A stretch of 64,000 nucleotides of DNA from Sulfurospirillum cavolei (lineage in GTDB: Bacteria > Campylobacterota > Campylobacteria > Campylobacterales > Sulfurospirillaceae), in NCBI RefSeq assembly GCF_000813325.1, contig NZ_BBQE01000011.1. The stretch is one strand, 5' to 3'. The translations under genes and the position numbers were made by a program. The number at the start of each line of letters is the position of its first letter. Position 1 is the first letter of the stretch. Positions 8,703 through 17,003 of the stretch are shown piece after piece. The notes under the pieces are model-generated. The model ran no database searches. It was not told the origin of the DNA and saw nothing but the letters and a program-made list of their open reading frames with translations.

Positions 8703-9095
8703 ATGCGTAAAATCGGTATCTTTTTAATCTTTCTGAGTTCGTTTCTTTTTGCAGACTTGCGAAACGTTGAAGTCGACGAAGCCGTCGTCAAAAGCGGTAT
8801 AACGGTCGTGGATATTCGCACCAAACCCGAGTGGGCCGATACGGGCGTTGTGAAAGGCGCGGTTTTGCTAACGTTCTTTGACGAGCAAGGACGCTACGAC
8901 GTCGATGCCTTTTTAAAAGAACTTGACAAACATGTTAGCAAAGACAAAGAGTTTGCTTTGATATGCCGTACGGGAAGCCGAACTTCCGCCGTTTCGGATT
9001 TGCTTTCCAAACAAGGCTACAAAGTCGTAAATCTACGCGGCGGCATGAAATTACTCCTTCAAAAAGGCTACACACCTACGCCTTACAACCCCTAG
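8703..9095 (+). CDS. Periplasmic rhodanese-like sulfurtransferase
   Basis: 130 residues with a signal peptide (1-17, ending LFA) and one rhodanese domain. The catalytic loop CRTGSRT starts at Cys88, which would carry the persulfide, and VVDIRTKPEW is the conserved CH1-like element. Single-domain exported rhodaneses are common in sulfur-respiring Campylobacterota, where they may handle polysulfide sulfur; this is inference. AGGAGT lies just upstream of the ATG. The DUF255 gene follows after 6 bp and is probably co-transcribed. Confidence 0.85.
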   Translation: MRKIGIFLIFLSSFLFADLRNVEVDEAVVKSGITVVDIRTKPEWADTGVVKGAVLLTFFDEQGRYDVDAFLKELDKHVSKDKEFALICRTGSRTSAVSDLLSKQGYKVVNLRGGMKLLLQKGYTPTPYNP

Positions 9096-9101
9096 GAGCT
9101 T

Positions 9102-10841
9102 ATGATGCACACGAATGAACTCATCCATGAGGATTCTCCCTATCTATTGCAACACGCCCACAACCCTGTGAACTGGATGGCATGGGGCGAGAAAGCACTT
9201 GCCAAAGCCAAAGCAGAAAACAAACTGATCTTTCTTTCCATTGGTTACAGCACCTGTCATTGGTGTCATGTGATGGAGCGCGAGACGTTTGAGGATGAAG
9301 TGAGTGCAAAAGTGCTCAATGATGCGTATGTGAGCATCAAAGTCGATCGCGAAGAGATGCCTGATCTGGATAAATACTACCAAGACGTGCATTATCTACT
9401 CACCAAACGTGCAGGTGGTTGGCCGCTCAGTATCATTATGACGCCAGAGCAACAGGTGATTTTTGCAGGAACCTATCTGCCTCCAGTAAGCGCACAAGGA
9501 CGTATGGGATTTCGTGAACTTACGAGTTTTATCAAAGGCAAGTTTGATGATGCATACGAAGAGGTGCAAAAAAGTGCCGTGAGCATTGAAGCGGCGATCA
9601 AGCAGTATGAGCGCAGTTTTGAGCAAAAAGAGCACATAGACCCCGAGACGGTACTGGAAACATTTGTGAGCAAGGTGAAAACGAGCTACGATGACGTTTC
9701 CAAAGGCATCGGAAGTGCGCCGAAATTCCCCCATGCGTCGACGTGGAATGCTCTGTTAGATATTTATCAAAAAACGGGCAATTTGGAAGCATTGTATATG
9801 AGTGAAGATGCTTTAACGGCAATGGCACGAGGTGGCATTAACGACCAGATCGAGGGTGGGTTTTACCGTTACAGTGTTGATGAAGCGTGGGTGATTCCTC
9901 ATTTTGAAAAGATGCTTTACACCAATGCCGAGCTGATCGAAGTCTATGCCAAACTTTACACGCTGACACAAAAACCGTTTTTTAATGAAGTTGTTCTCAA
10001 AACCATCGAAGCGATGGACGAGCGGTTTTTAAAAGAGGGACTTTACCTTAGTGCGAGCGATGCGGACAGTGAAGGCGAAGAGGGCAAATACTTTGTGTTT
10101 GGCTACGCTAATGCCAAAGAGGCGCTTTTAAAAGGCGGGCTGAGTGAAGTAGAAACCAAAGCCGTTATGGACTATTTTGGCATCACAAAATTTGGAAACT
10201 TTGAGCACCAGAGCACCAATCCGATTCTTACATGTAACGAAAAACCTGCCCGTTTGGATGAAGCCATCGCTCTTCTCAAACAGGAGCGTCAAAAGGTGGC
10301 GTATCCGTTTATCGACACCAAAATTTTAACATCGTGGAACGCTTTGATGGTCACAGCACTCTTTGAAGCGGGCAAGATTGAAAAAGCAAAAAATATGCTC
10401 GATACGCTTTTAAAAACTTTACATGTAAAGGGCATTTTGTACCATCAGATGGTTTTAGGCGGTAGTTTGAAAGTGGAAGCCTTGCTGGAAGACTACGCAT
10501 TTGTGATCGAAGCGTTACTTCGAGCTTACGCGCACAGCAACGAAGCGCGTTATTTGGAACTGGCAAAGAGACTCAGTCATGAAGCGGAGCAAAAATTTTA
10601 CAAAGAGGGTACGTGGTACCTTTCCGACAAAGCCTTTCGCGCTAAAGCCGTTTTGGAAGACAACAGCTACAAAAGCCCACTTTCTACAATGATAAAAAAT
10701 CTTTTTGAACTCGCAAAAATTGAAGATGACACGGCGCTGTTTATAAGAGCGAAAGATATGTTGGAGAGTTTTGGAGCTGGGATTCAAAAGTACGCTCACG
10801 CATACCCCGAAGCGGTGAGGGCAATTACACTTTACATGTAA
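9102..10841 (+). CDS. DUF255 thioredoxin-fold protein (YyaL/SPATA20 family)
   Basis: 579 residues. The N-terminal thioredoxin-like domain has the family's CHWC motif at residues 52-55 (STCHWCHVME) after the hallmark LIHEDSPYLLQHAHNPVNW. The remainder is an all-helical (alpha/alpha) six-hairpin glycosidase-like domain, as in Bacillus YyaL. Family members are usually 640-690 residues, so this is a compact version, mainly shortened at the C-terminus. The biochemical role is unknown; the CxxC suggests redox or sulfur chemistry, which fits the adjacent rhodanese. The stop codon lies inside the first arm of the TTACATGTAA hairpin. The coding sequence is poorer in CpG than both neighbours. Confidence 0.85.
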   Translation: MMHTNELIHEDSPYLLQHAHNPVNWMAWGEKALAKAKAENKLIFLSIGYSTCHWCHVMERETFEDEVSAKVLNDAYVSIKVDREEMPDLDKYYQDVHYLLTKRAGGWPLSIIMTPEQQVIFAGTYLPPVSAQGRMGFRELTSFIKGKFDDAYEEVQKSAVSIEAAIKQYERSFEQKEHIDPETVLETFVSKVKTSYDDVSKGIGSAPKFPHASTWNALLDIYQKTGNLEALYMSEDALTAMARGGINDQIEGGFYRYSVDEAWVIPHFEKMLYTNAELIEVYAKLYTLTQKPFFNEVVLKTIEAMDERFLKEGLYLSASDADSEGEEGKYFVFGYANAKEALLKGGLSEVETKAVMDYFGITKFGNFEHQSTNPILTCNEKPARLDEAIALLKQERQKVAYPFIDTKILTSWNALMVTALFEAGKIEKAKNMLDTLLKTLHVKGILYHQMVLGGSLKVEALLEDYAFVIEALLRAYAHSNEARYLELAKRLSHEAEQKFYKEGTWYLSDKAFRAKAVLEDNSYKSPLSTMIKNLFELAKIEDDTALFIRAKDMLESFGAGIQKYAHAYPEAVRAITLYM

Positions 10842-10861
10842 GGAAAATCCTTACATGTAAA
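10831..10861. terminator. TTACATGTAA-pair hairpin, probable terminator
   Basis: Two 14-base arms (TTTACATGTAAGGA and its complement) with an AAA loop. The arms end in runs of T or A on both strands, so it could terminate transcription from either side. The stop codon of the DUF255 gene is inside the left arm. Almost the same hairpin occurs at 11521-11554. Confidence 0.7.
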
Positions 10862-10920
10862 AGATTTATTGTCTAGTTCCATTAAAGTAGCCTGTTCCCT
10901 TTACTTTCTTTACTTTTCTA

Positions 10921-11352
10921 TTAGGATTTTCTTGGATACAAGCGCTTTCCTCGCCTGTAGTCTTTTGGTGAAAGCCTTTTGATGTCATGGAATGCTTGCT
11001 TATATTCCTGCATATTCCACTCCCACGCCTCCTGTATGACATAATCTTTGTCATACAAAACCCAGATTAGCTTATCCCAATCATAATTTGTCGCTTTAGG
11101 CACCATTGTAACGAAACTTCCTGGCTTACCACTTGGACGGTTACCTTTTACTTGGTATCTGATACCTTTGAAAACGAAATCAGACCCTTTGTTTACAGCC
11201 GTTTTATCCTGCATATAATCAGAATATTCGTCTGCAGACATACCAACTAACATTGCTACATCATATTCAGATATAGGAGTTGTTATCTGTGGAGAAACCC
11301 CGAATCTTTCCTGCCATTCTAAGGCGACATCAATAAGTTTTTTTCTTAACAC
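10921..11352 (-). CDS. Orphan protein with PD-(D/E)XK-like motif, possible nuclease
   Basis: 143 residues, soluble. I recognise a conserved family containing RYQVKGNRPSGKPG, NYDWDKLIWVLYD and KRLSPKDYRRG but know of no established function. The order acidic residue (GSDFVFKG) then QVK resembles the D-(Q/E)xK half of a PD-(D/E)XK nuclease active site, with an upstream Glu as a further candidate ligand, so a small restriction-type or other DNA nuclease is plausible. The start is GTG at 11352 with a perfect AGGAGG 5 nt upstream, and a TATAAT-like element lies further up. It stands alone between two near-identical terminators, next to AT-rich flanks, and looks like recent cargo. Function is inference only. 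Confidence 0.6.
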   Translation of the reverse strand: MLRKKLIDVALEWQERFGVSPQITTPISEYDVAMLVGMSADEYSDYMQDKTAVNKGSDFVFKGIRYQVKGNRPSGKPGSFVTMVPKATNYDWDKLIWVLYDKDYVIQEAWEWNMQEYKQAFHDIKRLSPKDYRRGKRLYPRKS

Positions 11353-11520
11353 GCAGGCCTCCTAAAACTCATAATTATTATTATATACAAAACAGTCTGA
11401 TATGCCCATGTAGGACAATAGGGGGCAAGGCTTAACTTTTAACTTTTACGCTATTTTTCCATGTGTGATATTTTATGAAAATTAGGTTTGATGTAGCTTA
11501 GAAAGATAAAAGCAGGTTTC

Positions 11521-11554
11521 TTTTACATGTAAGGAAAAATCCTTACATGTAAAA
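11521..11554. terminator. Second TTACATGTAA-pair hairpin, terminator of htpG
   Basis: Perfect 15-base arms (TTTTACATGTAAGGA and its complement) around an AAAA loop. It starts 7 bp past the htpG stop (minus strand) and the second arm supplies a T run in that direction. Apart from one base in the loop and the outermost pair it is identical to the hairpin at 10831-10861. Confidence 0.75.
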
Positions 11555-11560
11555 CTATTT

Positions 11561-13432
11561 TTAAAGCGCTTTAGCGATAAAACGGTTCAAACGTTTGGCA
11601 AAAGCCGCGGTATCTTCGATCTTCATTCCCTCTTGAAGTTTGGCTTGATCAAGAAGCAAGAAAGCGACATCATTGAGCTCTAGCAAATCAGCTTTTGAGC
11701 TAAGTTTTTTGAAAATCTCATGCTCAGGATTGATCTCTAAGATCGGCTTAACGGCTGGGAGATTGTCTTGCCCCATCTGTTTAAGCATCTGTTGCATTTG
11801 GAAATCCGGATCGTTTTTATCGTACACGAGGCATGATGGAGAGTCACTCAAACGGCTAGAGATTTTGACATCTTTCGCGTCATCTTTGAGGATCTCTTTC
11901 ATTTTGACCAAAATCTCTTTGTAGGTTTTCTCATCTTCTTCTACTTTTTCTTTGTCTTCTTTGATCTCTTCGTCGATGTCTGAGTTGTTCACGGGTTTGA
12001 TAGGTGTTTTATCGTACTCGCCAACCATTGGGAATACGATAGCATCAACCTCTTCATCAAGAAGTAAGACTTCAATATCTTTGGCTTTAAACTGCTCGAT
12101 GAGTGGAGAATTACGAAGGATTCTTTCATTTTCACCCGTGATGTAGTAGATGCTTTTTTGATCCTCTTTCATGCTCTCTTTGTACTCTTTAAGGCTTACA
12201 AGTCCGTCACGTTTTGAAGATTTGAACAGTACCAGTTCCAAAAGAGCTTCTTTGTTGTCCCAGTCATTGTAAAGACCTTCTTTAATGACACGACCAAAGT
12301 TTTTGTAGAACTCTAGGTATTTTTCACTCTCTTTTTCTTTGAGCGATTTGAGTTCGCTCAAGATTTTTTTAACCGAAGCTTTTTTGATGGCTTCTAGGAT
12401 TTTGTTTTGTTGTAAAATCTCACGGCTGACGTTAAGCGGTAAGTCTTCCGCATCAATGATACCGCGAACGAAACGTAAGTAAGTCGGTAAAAGTTCTTTT
12501 TCATCGTCGGTAATAAAGACGCGTTTAACGTAGAGTTTAACGCCCGGTTTGTAGTCCATACGGAAAAGATCGAACGGCGGTTGTGAAGGAATGTAAAAGA
12601 GTGTGGTGTATTCATGCGTGCCTTCGGCTTTGGTGTGAATCCACAGTTGCGGTTCGGTGCTGTCGTGAGAGATTTGTTGGTAAAAGTCTTTGTACTCTTC
12701 CGGTTTGATTTGACTTTTTGCTACCGTCCAAAGTGCGCTCGCTTTGTTGATCTGCTCATTTTTGATTTCGCTGCTTTTTTCTTTGCCTTCATCGTCATAC
12801 TCTTTGACCTCTTTGTCCATAAAAATAGGGAATTGAATGTGATTTGAGTATTTTTTAATGACGTTTTGAATGCGGTAAAACTCTAAAAATTCATCTTCAT
12901 CGTCTTTAAGATAAAGCGTAATCGATGTTCCATGGCTCTCTTTGGATGTTTCGGCAATTTCATATTCCGCACCGGCTTCACTGCTCCACATGTAAGCTTT
13001 TTCTTCACCGGCTTTTTTGCTTAAAACTTCGATTTTATTCGCCACCATAAAGGCTGAGTAAAAACCGACACCAAATTGACCGATGAGGCTAGAGTCTTTC
13101 TTTTTGTCGCCGCTAAGGTTTTGCAAGAAGGATTTTGTACCGCTTTTAGCGATAGTTCCGAGGTTTTCGACCAAGTCCTCTTCGTTCATACCGATACCCG
13201 TATCGCTGATCGTTAGGGTTTTGGCTTCTTTATTGATCGCAATATCGATACGAGGAACGTAAGAAAGAGCCTTATATTTTTCGTCTGTTAACGTTAGGTA
13301 GTTTAGTTTGTCGAGTGCATCAGAGGCATTGGAGACAAGCTCACGCAAAAAGATCTCTTTATTCGAGTAGAGCGAGTGAATCATCAGGTCTAAAAGTTGC
13401 GTCACTTCGGTTTGAAAAGGGTGTTTTGACAT
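11561..13432 (-). CDS. htpG: Chaperone HtpG (bacterial Hsp90)
   Basis: ATP-dependent dimeric cytosolic chaperone, 623 residues, full length for the family. The GHKL ATPase domain is intact: ELVSNASDAL holds the Mg-binding Asn, DTGIGM is the second motif, and GTIAKSGTKSF plus GQFGVGFYSAFM form the lid and ATP contacts. Middle and C-terminal dimerisation domains follow without interruption. It is the last gene of a minus-strand run that begins with ctpA. No HspR-type operator is visible upstream. In C. jejuni a crcB gene lies between plsC and htpG; here the 145-bp gap has no room for it. Confidence 0.97.
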   Translation of the reverse strand: MSKHPFQTEVTQLLDLMIHSLYSNKEIFLRELVSNASDALDKLNYLTLTDEKYKALSYVPRIDIAINKEAKTLTISDTGIGMNEEDLVENLGTIAKSGTKSFLQNLSGDKKKDSSLIGQFGVGFYSAFMVANKIEVLSKKAGEEKAYMWSSEAGAEYEIAETSKESHGTSITLYLKDDEDEFLEFYRIQNVIKKYSNHIQFPIFMDKEVKEYDDEGKEKSSEIKNEQINKASALWTVAKSQIKPEEYKDFYQQISHDSTEPQLWIHTKAEGTHEYTTLFYIPSQPPFDLFRMDYKPGVKLYVKRVFITDDEKELLPTYLRFVRGIIDAEDLPLNVSREILQQNKILEAIKKASVKKILSELKSLKEKESEKYLEFYKNFGRVIKEGLYNDWDNKEALLELVLFKSSKRDGLVSLKEYKESMKEDQKSIYYITGENERILRNSPLIEQFKAKDIEVLLLDEEVDAIVFPMVGEYDKTPIKPVNNSDIDEEIKEDKEKVEEDEKTYKEILVKMKEILKDDAKDVKISSRLSDSPSCLVYDKNDPDFQMQQMLKQMGQDNLPAVKPILEINPEHEIFKKLSSKADLLELNDVAFLLLDQAKLQEGMKIEDTAAFAKRLNRFIAKAL

Positions 13433-13577
13433 CGTAGTTCCTTTGTTAATGTATGTATTTGTTGGGTTTTTTCAAATACTTTTAGGTTTGAAAGTATTTT
13501 GAAAAATCCGAAAAACGGCGTTATTGTAGCAAAAAATAAAAAAAGAAAACGCCACTTTTGTGACGTTTCTCTTAACG

Positions 13578-14267
13578 TTACGCTTGGTTTAAATTGCTTT
13601 GCAGTGTTTGATTCATCGCGTCGTACATTTTCTCAAACCATTGCTCGTCGGCTTTGGGATCGATGGGATCAAGAAAATGCACATGGACTTCTCCGCCGTT
13701 TGCCATAAAGTTTTGCGAGTCAAGTACGTAGCGCGCACCCGTGATGAGAGCAGGTTGTACGACAAGGTCCAATTTTTCCGCCAAGGCTTTGGCTCCGCTT
13801 TGGAATTTTAAAAGCTTATCGCCACGTCCACGCGTTCCTTCGGGAAACATCGCAAGCACACGACCTTCGCTAACGCGCTCTTTGCCTTCTTTAAGCATTT
13901 TGATAATGGAGCGTTTATCTTTTCGATCGATCGAAATCATACGAGGTGCCGGGATAATATGCCCAAAAAGCGGGATATCTTCAATCTCTTTTTTAGCGAT
14001 CCAACAGAGATTTTTAGGGTAAATCGCTTCGAGCGTCACGATGTCGAGCAAACTTTGATGGTTCATGACCAACAAGGTCGTCTTAGGCGAAATGTCGCCG
14101 TGGGTGACGATCTTAAATCCGATCAAATAGGTTTGAAGATTGGCCCACGTTTTTCGAATGCCGTGCGTACGGTTTCGAAACAGATATATTAAAACGATCA
14201 TGATCAAAACGGTCACGACGAATTCGATCATAACGAAAAAAGCTCTAATTCTGGGTAATATTTTCAC
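13578..14267 (-). CDS. plsC: 1-acyl-sn-glycerol-3-phosphate acyltransferase
   Basis: Inner-membrane enzyme of 229 residues that acylates lysophosphatidate to phosphatidate in phospholipid synthesis. The catalytic HX4D motif appears as NHQSLLD and the substrate-binding block as FPEGTRGRG. An N-terminal hydrophobic segment (about 10-32) anchors it. The 5' end overlaps the upstream gene by 23 bp, so the two are translationally linked. Length and motifs are typical. Confidence 0.93.
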   Translation of the reverse strand: MKILPRIRAFFVMIEFVVTVLIMIVLIYLFRNRTHGIRKTWANLQTYLIGFKIVTHGDISPKTTLLVMNHQSLLDIVTLEAIYPKNLCWIAKKEIEDIPLFGHIIPAPRMISIDRKDKRSIIKMLKEGKERVSEGRVLAMFPEGTRGRGDKLLKFQSGAKALAEKLDLVVQPALITGARYVLDSQNFMANGGEVHVHFLDPIDPKADEQWFEKMYDAMNQTLQSNLNQA

Positions 14268-15351
14268 GTTGCGTCCATCCTATTTTCCCATCAGGAAGTA
14301 AGATTTTGATGTAATTATCGCGATCGCCGAGCCTTTCGACGTCCAGCATTTTATCGTTTGTAAAAAAAACCGTGGAGCGTTCGGTCGGCAAAATCATCAA
14401 AGCGCTATTGGCTTTGAGTTTGACTTTATTTAAAGGGTTTTTATCTAAGAAAAACAGTGCCGTAAAAATCAAAACGGGAAGCAGATAGTACCAGCGTCGT
14501 TTCTTTAAAAGAATGACAAAAAAGATAAAAGCGAAAACACCGTAAGCGATCGTTTTGTAAAACTCGAAAATACTCTCTTTCGGATTGAGCCCCAGTTGGG
14601 TACTGACTTCATCGCTTTCGATGATGACCGGAAGCGTTATTTTTTGAAATTTATTGCTCGGAAGATCAAAATAGGTAAACTCGAATTCGCGTTGGTAATT
14701 CGGGATAATGGCGTAATAGTAAATCTTCTCGCCGTTAGCGGTTTGCGAGTACGAATCGATACCGCTTTTAGCGATACCGCCGAGTTTAAAATCTTGCAGA
14801 TTCGCGCCGCTTGTTTCAATCTCCAAAACGACGATGACGTTTTTCGCGTCGAAAGTCGTCGTTTTGTACTTATTGACGTTAAACGATTGGGCGATAACGT
14901 TGCAAAAAAGAGGATCGCTTTTGAGTTGAACGACGGAAGGAAGACTTAAGCCGATGATTTCGCTTTCTAAGGCTTCTTGATTTTGAATCAACGAGACGCT
15001 TAAACGCGGCATAGAAGCGTTTTTAGACGTGATTTTGAAAAGAAACGTCGCATAATACGTATTGGAACCCGCAGATTCCCACGTCGCTTGAGGATTGAGT
15101 ACGACGACGTTAGAACCTTCGGAAAAAGTGTTACTTAACGCATCGACTTTGCTTTTGGCGACGATGGCTTTAACTTTAACGCTAAAAACTTGTCCGATAT
15201 AGACTTTTTGTGGGCTGGATTCGAGCGAGACGAACAGTGATTTGGAACGTGACGACGTTTCCGCAAAAACCCCTTCTTCGGCATAAAGGCTTTGGAAGAG
15301 GATAGCAAGAAGGATAAACGGAAGTAAGAAACTTCGTATAAGCTTAGTCAA
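14245..15351 (-). CDS. Conserved membrane protein with BatD-like periplasmic region and SH3-like tail
   Basis: 368 residues: a signal peptide or anchor (1-24), a large periplasmic beta-rich region (about 35-255) resembling BatD/oxygen-tolerance type domains, two adjacent membrane segments near 270-310 and a C-terminal SH3-like module ending ILLPDGKIGWTQRENI. The SH3-type ending is typical of periplasmic cell-wall-binding domains. The C. jejuni gene between purQ and plsC is also an uncharacterised periplasmic protein, so this is a conserved neighbour of unknown function. The stop overlaps plsC and the start overlaps the 3' end of purQ by 8 bp. Confidence 0.65.
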   Translation of the reverse strand: MTKLIRSFLLPFILLAILFQSLYAEEGVFAETSSRSKSLFVSLESSPQKVYIGQVFSVKVKAIVAKSKVDALSNTFSEGSNVVVLNPQATWESAGSNTYYATFLFKITSKNASMPRLSVSLIQNQEALESEIIGLSLPSVVQLKSDPLFCNVIAQSFNVNKYKTTTFDAKNVIVVLEIETSGANLQDFKLGGIAKSGIDSYSQTANGEKIYYYAIIPNYQREFEFTYFDLPSNKFQKITLPVIIESDEVSTQLGLNPKESIFEFYKTIAYGVFAFIFFVILLKKRRWYYLLPVLIFTALFFLDKNPLNKVKLKANSALMILPTERSTVFFTNDKMLDVERLGDRDNYIKILLPDGKIGWTQRENITQN

Positions 15352-16015
15352 GAAAACCTCGGAGCATTTTGACGCCGTCGTCTGAGCCCAAAATCGCTTC
15401 TATCGCACGCTCTGGATGCGGCATAAGACCGAAAACGTTTTTGGCTTCATTGCAAATGCCCGCAATCGCGTCGATCGAACCGTTAGGGTTTTGGGGAGTG
15501 CCTTTTTCATCGCAATAGGTTAAGAGAACTTGGTGCTTGGCATAAAGTTCTTTGAGCCCTTCCGGATCGATGTAAAAACTTCCCTCACCGTGAGCGATAG
15601 GGATGTTGAGCACTTCGCCTACAGAACATCGGCGTAAAAAGGTATTGTCGTTGTGAACGACTTTTAAGTGATGAAATTGCGAAATAAAATGGACGTTTTC
15701 ATTACGTTTCATCGCTCCGGGTAAAAGACGCGCTTCGACTAGCATTTGAAATCCGTTACAGATACCAAGCACTTTTCCGCCTTGTTGGGCAAACGCGATG
15801 ACGGCTTTCATAATCGGTGAAAATTTAGCGATAGCCGCGCTTCGTAAATAATCGCCATAGCTAAAACCTCCGGGGAGAACCACAAGATCGGTTCCCTCGG
15901 GTAATTTGTCCTCTTTATGAAAAACCAAAACGACTTCTTGACCCAATTTTTCGAACGCATATTTCGTATCGATTTCACAGTTGGTTCCCGGAAATACCGC
16001 AACGGCGACTAACAT
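15344..16015 (-). CDS. purQ: Phosphoribosylformylglycinamidine synthase, glutaminase subunit
   Basis: Class I glutamine amidotransferase of 223 residues that supplies ammonia to PurL for the fourth step of purine synthesis. VFPGTNCE and GGFSYGDYLR begin the protein, the nucleophile Cys is in GICNGFQML, and the His/Glu of the triad are in PHPERA near the C-terminus. A longer in-frame start at 16072 would add 19 residues that do not belong to the family and overlap purS more; the ATG at 16015 gives the usual N-terminus and overlaps purS by 7 bp. purL is not in the window. Confidence 0.95.
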   Translation of the reverse strand: MLVAVAVFPGTNCEIDTKYAFEKLGQEVVLVFHKEDKLPEGTDLVVLPGGFSYGDYLRSAAIAKFSPIMKAVIAFAQQGGKVLGICNGFQMLVEARLLPGAMKRNENVHFISQFHHLKVVHNDNTFLRRCSVGEVLNIPIAHGEGSFYIDPEGLKELYAKHQVLLTYCDEKGTPQNPNGSIDAIAGICNEAKNVFGLMPHPERAIEAILGSDDGVKMLRGFLD

Positions 16016-16254
16016 GCGGGAAACTCGATCGTATAGTTTTCGATAACCGTATTGGCTAAGAGTTCTTCGCACATAACGGTTACGCGCTCTTTTGCCTTGG
16101 CTTGATCGTCGGTCGCAACGTCGAGAATAATCTGCTTTCCGATGCGCACGTCGCCGACTTCGTCAAATTTGAGCGAAGCGAGCGCATGATGGACGGCTTT
16201 TCCTTGCGGGTCGAGGACGCCGTTTTTCAGTTGAATATTGACAATAACTTTCAT
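16009..16254 (-). CDS. purS: Phosphoribosylformylglycinamidine synthase subunit PurS
   Basis: 81-residue subunit that bridges PurL and PurQ in organisms with the three-part FGAM synthase. MKVIVNIQLKNGVLDPQGKAV and KARVTVMCEELLANTVIE-like sequence match the family, which is always about 80 residues. It lies between purC and purQ with short gaps, as in other Campylobacterota, giving a purC-purS-purQ unit. Confidence 0.95.
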   Translation of the reverse strand: MKVIVNIQLKNGVLDPQGKAVHHALASLKFDEVGDVRIGKQIILDVATDDQAKAKERVTVMCEELLANTVIENYTIEFPAC

Positions 16255-16275
16255 CGTTTCGTTTTCCTTCAGTAT

Positions 16276-16989
16276 TTAGTGCGAGAGTATACGTTTTAAA
16301 ACCTCTTCGTAAGCGACTTTGACGCTGCCGAGACCTTGTCTAAATCTATCTTTATCGAGTTTTTCGTTGGTATCCATATCCCAGAAGCGACAGCTATCGG
16401 GGCTGATTTCATCGGCAAGGAGAATCGTGCCTTCTTGATCGACGCCGAACTCGACTTTAAAGTCGACGAGTTTGAGTTTACGTTCTGCGAAAAAGCTTTT
16501 CATGATTGCGTTGATTTCGCGACCCAAACGTTTGAGTTCTTCAAGATCCGATTCACTTTTGACGAGATTGAGCAATAAACAATGCTCGTCGTTGATAATA
16601 GGATCGCCGAGTGCATCGTCTTTATAATAAAATTCTACTAAGGTAAACGGAAGAACCGTACCGTCTTTGATACCCAGACGTTTTGCCAATGAACCGGTTG
16701 CGATGTTACGGACGACCACTTCGATAGGAATAATTTTAACTTTTTTAATCAATTGGTGCGTATCGTCAAGCGTTTTGACCAAATGCGTTTGGATACCGTG
16801 TTGTTCCAAAAGATGAAACAACTGCGTACTGATTTTACAGTTGAGTGCGCCTTTTCCTGCTTCATTGCCTCTTTTTTCGGCATTAAATGCCGTCAAATCG
16901 TCTTTAAACTCGGAAATCAAGAGATTTTCGTCATCGGTTACAAAAAGTTTTTTACCTTTACCTTCGTATATTAACGCACCTTTGTTCAC
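16276..16989 (-). CDS. purC: SAICAR synthetase
   Basis: Phosphoribosylaminoimidazole-succinocarboxamide synthase, 237 residues, joins aspartate to CAIR using ATP. The N-terminal YEGKGKKLF, the central VVRNIATGS and the C-terminal LADEISPDSCRFWD are diagnostic. It is full length and the first of the three purine genes, 14 bp after ctpA, so all are probably transcribed together. Confidence 0.97.
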   Translation of the reverse strand: MNKGALIYEGKGKKLFVTDDENLLISEFKDDLTAFNAEKRGNEAGKGALNCKISTQLFHLLEQHGIQTHLVKTLDDTHQLIKKVKIIPIEVVVRNIATGSLAKRLGIKDGTVLPFTLVEFYYKDDALGDPIINDEHCLLLNLVKSESDLEELKRLGREINAIMKSFFAERKLKLVDFKVEFGVDQEGTILLADEISPDSCRFWDMDTNEKLDKDRFRQGLGSVKVAYEEVLKRILSH

Positions 16990-17003
16990 AGAAAGCTCCT
17001 CGC

